Shown: positions 53,395 to 61,219 of the stretch, piece after piece
Layout: each line of letters begins with the position of its first letter
Position numbering within the stretch: position 1 is the first letter of the stretch
DNA from: Actinomycetota bacterium
GTDB lineage: Bacteria > Actinomycetota > Aquicultoria > Aquicultorales > Aquicultoraceae
Assembly: GCA_014859275.1 (NCBI GenBank)
Contig: JACUUO010000002.1
Location: forward strand, 1-62,251
Direction: 5' to 3'
Length of the DNA stretch: 62,251 nt
Notes under the pieces: generated by a model
Told to the model about the DNA's origin: nothing
The model's database searches: none
What the model saw: the letters and a program-made list of their open reading frames with translations, nothing else
Translations under genes and position numbers: made by a program

Positions 53395-56031
53395 TTATTC
53401 TTTCCACTCCTCGCTATAATGGCCGAAGCGATCAAGCACAAATTCCATCTCATCCTCCGGCCCATCTACCTTTCCGTCCAGCTTAGCCGCTAGAAGATCC
53501 TTCAGAACGATATTATACACGTGTGATGGGGGAAACCCCATTTTCCGCAAACTGCGCCCATTCACCGATAACTTCACTCCCCTGAGGCTCGATAGATAGT
53601 AGTGAATCCTCTTCTGCACCTTCTGCTTCGATGTTTGCGCATGCGCAAACACCAAAGCTTCCGCTGAGAGTGGATTGAGCAGCTTATATATCTCGCTGTT
53701 TCTTATCCTCAGCGGGTCTTCTAGCTTCCCCACTATTCCGGGGACGGTCACCATCATCTCGATCAGTCGAACCTTATCAGCCTTTCTCAGCCTCATCCTC
53801 TCGCACCAGGAATCAAGGTCTCCCTGCTTAAGATTTCTCAGCAATGCCGCCAGGTAGATAATTCTTTTTTGAACCCCTGTCGCAAAGTGATGATCAAGTT
53901 CTCGTGCTGCTTCATCAATCCGGGTGAACAGCGCTTTAAGACCTCCATCTATCTCAATATTTGGCTCAAGGATCTTAAGAGCTCCTAATTCATCCAACCT
54001 CTTTAATATTTTGAACGGCTTGTCCTCGGCCAGTATCAGCATCAGTTCATCTCTTATCCTTATATCTGAGAGATGCCCTATAAGCTCCATATCTATAGCT
54101 TTTTTAAGCAACTCCTCGGTCTCTGATTCCAGTTTAAAACCTAGCCGCTGCTCAAAACGGATTCCCCTGAAGACCCGTGTCGGATCCTCTATAAAGCTTA
54201 AGTTATGCAATATTCTTACGCGCCCGTTTTTAAGATCCCGCTGCCCGTTAAAGAAATCCAGCAACTTGCCATAATCCTTTGAATTCAGGCTCACCGCCAT
54301 AGCATTTATGCTGAAATCACGCCTTGCTAGGTCCTGGCGTATAGACGTCGGCTCCACCTGGGGAAGAGCGGCTGGCTTTTCGTAGAACTCCATCCTTGCC
54401 GAGGCGAAATCCACCCTGAAACCATCTGGTAGGATAATGACTGCCGTTCTGAATTTATGGTGTGTCCTTACTCTTGCATTAAGTTTCGCTGCGATAATAC
54501 CAGCGAACTCTATCGCATCACCCTCCACGACTATATCCACATCGAGGTTTCTATAGTTCAACAATAGGTCGCGCACTATACCGCCAACAAGATAGATCGA
54601 AAAGCCCGATTCATCGGCTGAGTCACCAATCTCACGCAGCAGTATCTGTACCTCCTTTGGAAGAAGCGTCTTTATCCTCTGGGCTATCTCGCCTCTGCTA
54701 TACTGAGGCTTTGCCGTCTTAAAGTTTTTCGATTTATTGAGGTAGTCTACACCACCGAGCACTTTTAGGACATCGGTTCTGCTCACAATCCCGATTACTC
54801 TCCCATCATCGACAACTGGGATGCGGCCTAGATTCTCATCGCTTAGGAGCCTCTGTATCTCAGGTAGCGGCGTATCCGGTGTGATTGGCTCGATTCTCCT
54901 TGTCATAAAACCCTTAACGGGTGCATGGCTTAAACCATGATGGGCCGCTTTGTCGATCTCACGCCTTCCTATCAGCCCCACAAGCTTTCCATCTTCCACA
55001 ACTGGCAATCCGCTGTAGCCGTACTTGATCATTAGCTTATTCGCATCTCTTATGGTTATATCCGAAGTAACTGTCCTTACCGGAGCCGACATAATTTGAC
55101 GTGCAACAGGTGGCTGTTTTGCGTGCTTGAAAAGCTCCTTCACGAGCCCTCCCTCGGCCGAATCCAGATCCATCTCCTTTAACGAAGCGGATGCCGCCTG
55201 AGCATGCCCGCCCCCACCCAGCTCTTCGAGAATCTTTCCGACATCCACCGTATCTGTGCGGCTTCGACCGATCACATAAGTGCGATCATCATGCTCTAGT
55301 AATGCAAATATTACATCGATATTTTCAATATCGGCCAGCTTGGAAACGACCACCGAACCACCCTCCACATACTCGCCTACTTGCGCCCTTGTAACCATAA
55401 CCGGGGTTCCATTTACATCAATTACTTTAGCTGCATGGACAAGTCGATCAAAAAGCTCGTGCTGCTCAGGCGATAATGCCGGACTCAGAAATCGGTGGAT
55501 CATCTCTATGCTTGCGCCGCTCGCCATCAGGTATGCGAGCGCTTCTGCATCATCATAGACCGTCGTTTTAAAAGTTAGAGAACCGGTATCTTCATGTATT
55601 CCTAAGGCAAAAAGGGTTGCCTCAAAAGGCGTTATATGTATGCCCTTGTCTCTTATAATCTTGGTAAGAATCGTCGTGGTTGCGCCCACACTCTCAGAGA
55701 AATCCCTCGTTATCGGGATATCCTCGGTGGTTGGAGGATGGTGATCAAATGTGAAGACCTCAATTCCCGGCTTATATGCCAGAGCTTGAAGGTCGCCCAA
55801 TCGGCGTCCAATCTTTGTATCCACCACTATTAGCCTTGAGACCAATCTCCTATCTATATGCTTTACATCAAACGTTTCGATTACGTCATCATGCAGCGCC
55901 AGGAACTCCCTTACGTTCTTGTTTTGTGCACCAACCAGCACAATTTTTGCATCCGGATATATCTTTTGCGCCGCAACCGCCGCCGCGAACGAGTCAAAGT
56001 CAGTATTCACATGACTGGTTATAACTTCCAT
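53395..56031 (-). CDS. DHH-CBS-CCA tRNA nucleotidyltransferase fusion
   Basis: The 878-residue protein has three parts. Residues 1-310 form a DHH/DHHA1 phosphoesterase (TDFDSFAAAVAA, FDHHPPT, LGGGGHAQAASA). Residues about 315-430 form two CBS domains (SDITIRDANKLM, IPVVDDGRVIGIVSRTDVL). Residues about 470-878 form a poly(A) polymerase/CCA enzyme (VGGIVRDLLL, the DVDIVVEGD catalytic Asp pair, RRDFSINAMAV, EDPTRVFRGIRFEQRLGF). Such fusions in other bacteria act as CCA- or A-adding enzymes. The DHH part could degrade RNA or cyclic dinucleotides and the CBS part could sense adenosine nucleotides; this is inference. A 12-bp inverted repeat lies just upstream. Confidence 0.93.
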   Translation of the reverse strand: MEVITSHVNTDFDSFAAAVAAQKIYPDAKIVLVGAQNKNVREFLALHDDVIETFDVKHIDRRLVSRLIVVDTKIGRRLGDLQALAYKPGIEVFTFDHHPPTTEDIPITRDFSESVGATTTILTKIIRDKGIHITPFEATLFALGIHEDTGSLTFKTTVYDDAEALAYLMASGASIEMIHRFLSPALSPEQHELFDRLVHAAKVIDVNGTPVMVTRAQVGEYVEGGSVVVSKLADIENIDVIFALLEHDDRTYVIGRSRTDTVDVGKILEELGGGGHAQAASASLKEMDLDSAEGGLVKELFKHAKQPPVARQIMSAPVRTVTSDITIRDANKLMIKYGYSGLPVVEDGKLVGLIGRREIDKAAHHGLSHAPVKGFMTRRIEPITPDTPLPEIQRLLSDENLGRIPVVDDGRVIGIVSRTDVLKVLGGVDYLNKSKNFKTAKPQYSRGEIAQRIKTLLPKEVQILLREIGDSADESGFSIYLVGGIVRDLLLNYRNLDVDIVVEGDAIEFAGIIAAKLNARVRTHHKFRTAVIILPDGFRVDFASARMEFYEKPAALPQVEPTSIRQDLARRDFSINAMAVSLNSKDYGKLLDFFNGQRDLKNGRVRILHNLSFIEDPTRVFRGIRFEQRLGFKLESETEELLKKAIDMELIGHLSDIRIRDELMLILAEDKPFKILKRLDELGALKILEPNIEIDGGLKALFTRIDEAARELDHHFATGVQKRIIYLAALLRNLKQGDLDSWCERMRLRKADKVRLIEMMVTVPGIVGKLEDPLRIRNSEIYKLLNPLSAEALVFAHAQTSKQKVQKRIHYYLSSLRGVKLSVNGRSLRKMGFPPSHVYNIVLKDLLAAKLDGKVDGPEDEMEFVLDRFGHYSEEWKE

Positions 56032-56050
56032 GCCGTTCCCTCTTTACTGA

Positions 56051-56080
56051 GAAACCGTTTGGCAGTATCCAAACGGTTTC
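56051..56080. terminator. 12-bp inverted repeat after cysK
   Basis: GAAACCGTTTGG and its perfect complement flank a six-base loop. It lies about 80 bases after the cysK stop and 20 bases ahead of the next start. The T-run is short on either strand. It could be a weak terminator, or a leader hairpin for the downstream gene. Confidence 0.5.
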
Positions 56081-56162
56081 TTTCATATGCCTGATCTTGA
56101 TAATTATAGTCCATGTTATCGTTCTAAATACCTCTAACTTTAATCCATTGATACTATATCTT

Positions 56163-57110
56163 CTAGATCTTCTGCGTCTCCACCTTGCACTTTGCCGCCG
56201 TTTTTGAATCGCACTTTCTGCGGTACGGGCATGTATAAAGATCGGTACTTAAATACTTCTCCCCACCATCGGGCAAGACAACAACCACATTCCCCTCTTT
56301 CAACCACTCCGCGCGGCGGAGTGCCTCGGCCATTACAGCGCCAGATGATATACCACAGAGCAAACCCTCATACCGCGCTAGGTCCTTTGCGGTATCATAA
56401 GCATCATCATCGGTTACGTTTACCTTTTCATGGATCATATTAAAATCGAATATCGGTGGTACATATCCTTCGCTCAGGTTACGCAGACCCTGGATCTTAC
56501 TGTTATGGTTCGGCTCCACGCCGATCATTCTCGTATGCGGGCTCTCGTCCTTAAATCGACGCCCGACGCCCATTAAGGTCCCGCCAGTACCTATCCCAGC
56601 AACAAACACATCTATGGGCTTCACTTGCTTTAGTAATTCTCTGGCTGTAGTTTCGTAGTGTGCGAGCGGATTATTGGGATTTCCAAATTGGTTTATCAGG
56701 AAATACTTCGGGTCATCCGATAGCTGATCCGCCATCTCTATTGCGCCTGGCATCCCCTTGCATCCTTCTGTCAGCAGAAGCTCTGCTCCAAACGCCATAA
56801 GTATCTGCCGCCTCTCCAGGCTCATAGTCTCCGGCATCACTATTTGAAGCTTATACCCCTTTAATGAGCATAGAAGGGCCAGGCCTATCCCGGTATTGCC
56901 ACTAGTTGCTTCAAGAACAATTTTTTTACGGGTGAGTTCACCGCTCTCCTCCGCCTTCTCGATCATGTACTTTGCTATCCGGTCCTTTATCGAACCACCC
57001 GGGTTGGCACTCTCAAGCTTAGCGAATATCTTTACTTTCTTATTCTTATTTAGCCTCTTAATCTCGACAACGGGCGTATTGCCAATTAAATTGAGGAGAC
57101 CGTTATTCAT
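56163..57110 (-). CDS. cysK: Cysteine synthase family protein with Cys-rich tail
   Basis: This PLP-dependent beta-substitution enzyme makes cysteine from O-acetylserine (or O-phosphoserine) and sulfide. The PLP Lys is in NPGGSIKDRIAKYM, the substrate loop is EATSGNTGIGLAL, and the phosphate loop is GIGTGGTLMGVG. It is 315 residues. The last 25 residues add CPYRRKC and a further Cys (TAAKC), which the standard CysK lacks and which could bind a metal. Cystathionine beta-synthase-like activity cannot be excluded. It is 28 bases after pdp. Confidence 0.9.
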   Translation of the reverse strand: MNNGLLNLIGNTPVVEIKRLNKNKKVKIFAKLESANPGGSIKDRIAKYMIEKAEESGELTRKKIVLEATSGNTGIGLALLCSLKGYKLQIVMPETMSLERRQILMAFGAELLLTEGCKGMPGAIEMADQLSDDPKYFLINQFGNPNNPLAHYETTARELLKQVKPIDVFVAGIGTGGTLMGVGRRFKDESPHTRMIGVEPNHNSKIQGLRNLSEGYVPPIFDFNMIHEKVNVTDDDAYDTAKDLARYEGLLCGISSGAVMAEALRRAEWLKEGNVVVVLPDGGEKYLSTDLYTCPYRRKCDSKTAAKCKVETQKI

Positions 57111-57138
57111 TATTCACCCCATATGCACGGCAGGTTTC

Positions 57139-58440
57139 TCACTCAATAATATCATAAATGATAGGTGGGACATCATGCGGGCTCGCGGATAATTGAAAAG
57201 CTTCATAAACGAGGCCGCTGACTGCGGCAAGCGTATGAGCGTCATTGCAGTGCATCTGGGCGATCGTATCCCCCGCATTAATATAATCCCCTACCTTATG
57301 GGGTATTATAATGCCTGCAGTGTGATCAATCGGATCATCTTTTACCTTGCGCCCGGCACCCAATATGCGGGCCGCAACTCCTAGTTCCTCCGCATTTATT
57401 CTCCTAATATAACCACCCTCGGCTATACTTATATCTTCAACAAACTTTGCGTGCGGTAAAATTCTGCGCGGGTTATCTATTACCCTGCTATCGCCCTCCT
57501 GTGCCTCGACAAATTGCCTGAACTTTTCTATCACCTTCCCACTCTCAAGCGCATCGCTTAACTTTTCTATCGCTTCTTGGGTGCTCGATACCAAACCGGC
57601 CTTGACCATTAGCTGCGATCCTAAGGTAAAGCAGAGATCAAGTAGATCGGCAGGCCCAAAGCCCCTCATAGCATCAACAGCCTCTTCTACTTCCAGTGAA
57701 TTACCTATCGTCGTACCAAGTGGCTGGTCCATATTGCTGATTACCGCCACCACCCTTTTACCAAAGCGCTTTCCTATCGATATAAGTTCGGTTGCTAATC
57801 CCTTTGCATCATCGAGCGTTTTCATAAAAGCGCCCGAGCCCACCTTTACATCCAGTACTATTACATCCGCTCCTCCCGCGATTTTCTTGCTCATGATGCT
57901 GCTTGCAATAAGAGGTGCGCTTGAAACGGTTGCAGTAACATCCCGTAAGGCATATATCTTTTTATCGGTCGGGCATATCTCTTCTGTCTGCCCTATTATC
58001 GCTATACCGATATCGTTTACCTGTCTTACAAACCGATCTTTATCAAGATTCACATTAAAGCCGGGTATCGACTCCAGCTTATCTATCGTTCCCCCAGTAA
58101 AGCCAAGCCCACGACCTGATATTTTCGCCATCTTAGCCCCGACCGCTGCCATCATCGGCCCTAAAACCAGGGTTACTTTATCGCCCACACCACCCGTACT
58201 GTGCTTATCCACCTTGATGCCGTCTACACCGCTTAGGTCCATGATTTCGCTGTACTTAACCATGGCTTTCGTGAGGTTATAGCTCTCATCGGCGTTCATG
58301 CCTCTGATATATGCAGCCATTAGAAATGCGGACATCTGATAATCTGGGATATCGTTAGACATATAACCATCTATTATGTACTCAATATCTTGCGATGAGA
58401 GCGACTTTCCATCCCTTTTTTTAGCCAGTATATTAATCAT
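57139..58440 (-). CDS. pdp: Pyrimidine-nucleoside phosphorylase
   Basis: This enzyme phosphorolyses uridine, thymidine or deoxyuridine for salvage. The sequence shows LAKKRDGKSLSSQDIEYIIDGY, KVDKHSTGGVGDKVTLVLGP, the signature ISGRGLGFTGGTIDKLESIPG (cited in part) and DVKVGSGAFMKT. I chose ATG at 58440, preceded by AAAGGA; an ATG six codons earlier lacks a site. It is 433 residues, the length of Pdp. DeoA activity restricted to thymidine is possible. Confidence 0.95.
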   Translation of the reverse strand: MINILAKKRDGKSLSSQDIEYIIDGYMSNDIPDYQMSAFLMAAYIRGMNADESYNLTKAMVKYSEIMDLSGVDGIKVDKHSTGGVGDKVTLVLGPMMAAVGAKMAKISGRGLGFTGGTIDKLESIPGFNVNLDKDRFVRQVNDIGIAIIGQTEEICPTDKKIYALRDVTATVSSAPLIASSIMSKKIAGGADVIVLDVKVGSGAFMKTLDDAKGLATELISIGKRFGKRVVAVISNMDQPLGTTIGNSLEVEEAVDAMRGFGPADLLDLCFTLGSQLMVKAGLVSSTQEAIEKLSDALESGKVIEKFRQFVEAQEGDSRVIDNPRRILPHAKFVEDISIAEGGYIRRINAEELGVAARILGAGRKVKDDPIDHTAGIIIPHKVGDYINAGDTIAQMHCNDAHTLAAVSGLVYEAFQLSASPHDVPPIIYDIIE

Positions 58441-58458
58441 GTCATCCTTTTCCTTCAT

Positions 58459-58762
58459 GATAACTCAGCATTAAGCCATACCCGGATGTTATGATAGCTT
58501 ATGTTGTTATCCACATCCATATCTTCACGTATTAACGCTATAGCCTTTCATCGTTGTTTTAAGCCTATGCTATCTTAGTGCTAATGGCAACTATAACTAC
58601 AATTCTCTGAATTCCATAATCCTCAATTATTAAACTCAGAGATTTTGCAACTAAAACGGCAACGTAACAACCAGCTACGTAAGTGTGTGTTTCAAATCCC
58701 CGCATATGGGTAGATTGTGCATAGATATAAGTCAGCTATAACCGGCTGCCGGGGGCGAGTAC
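58459..58762. other. Divergent spacer between pdp and the bactofilin-like gene
   Basis: There is no gene in these 304 bases. The base composition is AT-rich and no member of the repeat families is present. Promoters for both divergent genes must be here, but I see no pair of hexamers that stands out. Confidence 0.4.
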
Positions 58763-59959
58763 TTGAAAAAGGTAATCGTAATCAGCATCAGCATCAGCAT
58801 CTTCGTCTTCACTTTACTGCTCTGTCAAGTTGCATATGCGGCGGATTTGCGTTCGGGCGGCAACATCATCATCCCCTCTGATGCGGTAGTTAACGATGAT
58901 CTCTATATCAGTGGCGGCAGCGTTGTAATCGACGGGAGAGTCAATGGCGACCTGATCATCGGTGGCGGCACGGTGACGATAAACGGGTCGGTGCGTGACG
59001 ACCTCATGGTAGGCAGCGGCACGGTTATCGTTAACGGACCGATTGAGCAATCGATACGGGTCGCTGGTGGTACCGTCTCGATAAATGGCGAAGTAGGGGA
59101 AGATCTGGTGGCCGCAGGAGGCACACTAGAGACCGCTACCGACTCATCCGTTGGTCGCGACGCCATCATCACAGGCGGAAATGTCCGCCTTAGCGGAGAT
59201 ATCGGACGACGTCTTTTTGGCTCAGTCAGTAGTTTAGTTATCGATGGCAGCATTGGGCAGAACGCACGACTTTATGTGGATCGCCTCACCCTTACAGATA
59301 GAGCTGTGATCGGTGGTGACCTCCATTATACGAGCGAGAATAGGGCGCGCATTGCAGATGGCGCACAGATCGAGGGGCGCACGATCTTTGATCGGGTGCG
59401 TCCTCCCGCCGCGAGGCCTGGTGCCCGCATCGCCACATTCATCCTCTCATATCTTGCCGCACTACTCTTTGGTATCGTGCTTTTGCTGCTATTCCCGGCG
59501 CGCGTGGTGCAGGTCGCCGATACCATCATCGCTGCACCATGGCAGAGCCCACTTCTCGGTACGGCGCTCTTGGTGACTGTGCCTGTGATCGCGATCATCC
59601 TCGCGGTTCTGGTGGTAACGATCCCGATCAGCCTGACGCTTATCTTCCTCTATATCTTGGGCATCTATCTTGCTAAGGTCTTCGTCGGGCTTATGGTTGG
59701 GCGCTGGATTACTGGCTACTTCAAGCTAAGAATTGGCAATATCGTTGCGCTTCTCATCGGCCTTCTCATTATCATGCTGCTTGGGCTAATACCCATACTC
59801 GGACTGCTCCTGAGATTCCTCTACGTGCTGTTTGGGCTTGGCGCTGCTGCGCTGGTCCTCTATAGAGTAGTAGTGGAGGCAAGACAACGTGGCGGTCCCG
59901 GTACCGAGCCACCCGAGCAGGCACCTGGCGTGCACACTGTGACGCCATCCGAAGGGTAG
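58763..59959 (+). CDS. Exported bactofilin-like beta-helix protein with C-terminal membrane domain
   Basis: The 398-residue protein has a signal peptide (about residues 1-26, cleaved after AYA) and then short imperfect repeats of 17-18 residues, such as GGGTVTINGSVRDDLMV and GGTVSINGEVGEDLVAAG, from about 35 to 200. These resemble the polymer-forming bactofilin/DUF583 beta-helix. From about 225 onward there are four or more hydrophobic helices and a Pro/Gly-rich tail. The signal peptide puts the helix outside the cytoplasm, unlike cytoplasmic bactofilins. The start is TTG with GGGGG upstream. Codon choice looks GC-richer than in the neighbours, so transfer is possible. Confidence 0.82.
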   Translation: MKKVIVISISISIFVFTLLLCQVAYAADLRSGGNIIIPSDAVVNDDLYISGGSVVIDGRVNGDLIIGGGTVTINGSVRDDLMVGSGTVIVNGPIEQSIRVAGGTVSINGEVGEDLVAAGGTLETATDSSVGRDAIITGGNVRLSGDIGRRLFGSVSSLVIDGSIGQNARLYVDRLTLTDRAVIGGDLHYTSENRARIADGAQIEGRTIFDRVRPPAARPGARIATFILSYLAALLFGIVLLLLFPARVVQVADTIIAAPWQSPLLGTALLVTVPVIAIILAVLVVTIPISLTLIFLYILGIYLAKVFVGLMVGRWITGYFKLRIGNIVALLIGLLIIMLLGLIPILGLLLRFLYVLFGLGAAALVLYRVVVEARQRGGPGTEPPEQAPGVHTVTPSEG

Positions 59960-60143
59960 ATGCCTGGCACTGCCTCAAAAACTATATCTTATCGATGTTC
60001 TACTTAATCTATGATCTATGTGATTTACATCTACATGCTAGCTATAATTACTAACGTATGGCTAATGGTAAGGTAGCCATCGATCCTGTATAATATTATT
60101 TGTCGGCTTTGCCATAAGCTGTGGTTTATTTCGGTAGCTTTAT

Positions 60144-60911
60144 TTGATCATAATGGGCCTTGAGAATTTTGAAGCTCTAAAATCAAAGATAAAAGCCTTT
60201 TTTCCCAGATTGAGAGATGGGAGGCCGGGGGCTCTGCCTGCAGTTATCGCTCTTATCATACTGGGGCTTATTCTTGTATTCTTCAATATAATTGACAAAT
60301 CGGATGATCCAACCATAAAAACCAACAACAGGGCATCTGAAGATCGAAAGATGCTTGACCGCGTGGCTGAAGAACCTTTCCACTATCAACTGGATAAAAT
60401 AATCGAGGCCACCAAGAAAAAACCATTTAAGGCAAAGATTACTACCGAAGTGGGCATTAAGGGCTACTGGACACAGAGTGGTATTGATTACCGGTTTGAG
60501 GACCCATCGAGATCTAATATCATAATCCTTAATTCTTCGCAAGAGAAGCTCTGGGTTATCGATTTAGCCGCTAAGATCGCTCACGAAACACCATTTAACA
60601 CATCAAACCTCAATCACCATAATGAACTAATCCCGACACTGCTTATCGAGGGATTATCGACCTCGACTGCAACTGGGACGAAAAATCTTGAAGATATACT
60701 GCCAGGGGGCAAAAACGCTAAATTGACGTTCACACCACATGAGCTTCCGGACCGCTGGGACGGTTCGAGGAGAGATGGAGCGGCCTGTTTCATCGATTGG
60801 GATTACATCCAGCTCGATAACATTTCGCCTACTGAATTTGAACCACCCCAGGGGTTGACAATAATAAAGCCGGCCCAGGGCGCTACAACTACAACTACAA
60901 TTATAAAATAG
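60144..60911 (+). CDS. Hypothetical protein with a single N-terminal membrane anchor
   Basis: I do not recognise this 255-residue protein. After a basic N-terminus it has one hydrophobic helix (VIALIILGLILVFFNII), then an extracytoplasmic part of about 200 residues with no cysteine pair and no known motif. It ends in a Thr-rich run (TTTTTIIK). The reading frame begins TTG-ATC-ATA-ATG; either the TTG (60144) or the ATG (60153) could be the start, and the ribosome site is weak. It stands between the bactofilin-like gene and the FBP aldolase/phosphatase in the same direction. Confidence 0.65.
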   Translation: MIIMGLENFEALKSKIKAFFPRLRDGRPGALPAVIALIILGLILVFFNIIDKSDDPTIKTNNRASEDRKMLDRVAEEPFHYQLDKIIEATKKKPFKAKITTEVGIKGYWTQSGIDYRFEDPSRSNIIILNSSQEKLWVIDLAAKIAHETPFNTSNLNHHNELIPTLLIEGLSTSTATGTKNLEDILPGGKNAKLTFTPHELPDRWDGSRRDGAACFIDWDYIQLDNISPTEFEPPQGLTIIKPAQGATTTTTIIK

Positions 60912-61219
60912 GAATTATTGCTCGTACCAACCTGGACAACCCGGCTCCCACCTACCATTCCCACCTACCATTCCCACCTACCATTAAGTATTTGCCAGCA
61001 TCGATTGATGACGCTGCATAACTGCCGATTCCAGTTTTTTTGTTAAAAATCACTCCACTTGGGTAGATTTACTCTGTCCTTTATTATTTTGCGGCTACAG
61101 GGGCTTATATTGAAAAGGTTGTTTAGCAACTGCCGTTGTCGTTATCGTTATCTTCTTATATCACAATACAACCGTTACAGCTATTGTGAATAAGTACGGA
61201 TAGTATATGGAGGGGTTTT
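60912..61219 (+). other. Spacer upstream of the FBP aldolase/phosphatase
   Basis: No gene is supported. The stretch begins with CCTGG text and a 13-bp tandem, then becomes AT-rich, with a short GTTGTTTAGCAAC hairpin near 61119-61131. The ribosome site TATGGAGGGG lies just ahead of the next start. Confidence 0.4.
60947..60985 (+). repeat. Three tandem copies of a 13-bp unit
   Basis: CCCACCTACCATT occurs three times without interruption or change. It lies 36 bases after the stop of the hypothetical protein. It may be a small satellite produced by slippage. Confidence 0.85.

Noticed and set aside
57581-58282. Long plus-strand 233-codon frame opposite pdp
   Set aside because: It is antisense to a complete pyrimidine-nucleoside phosphorylase and has no motif of its own.
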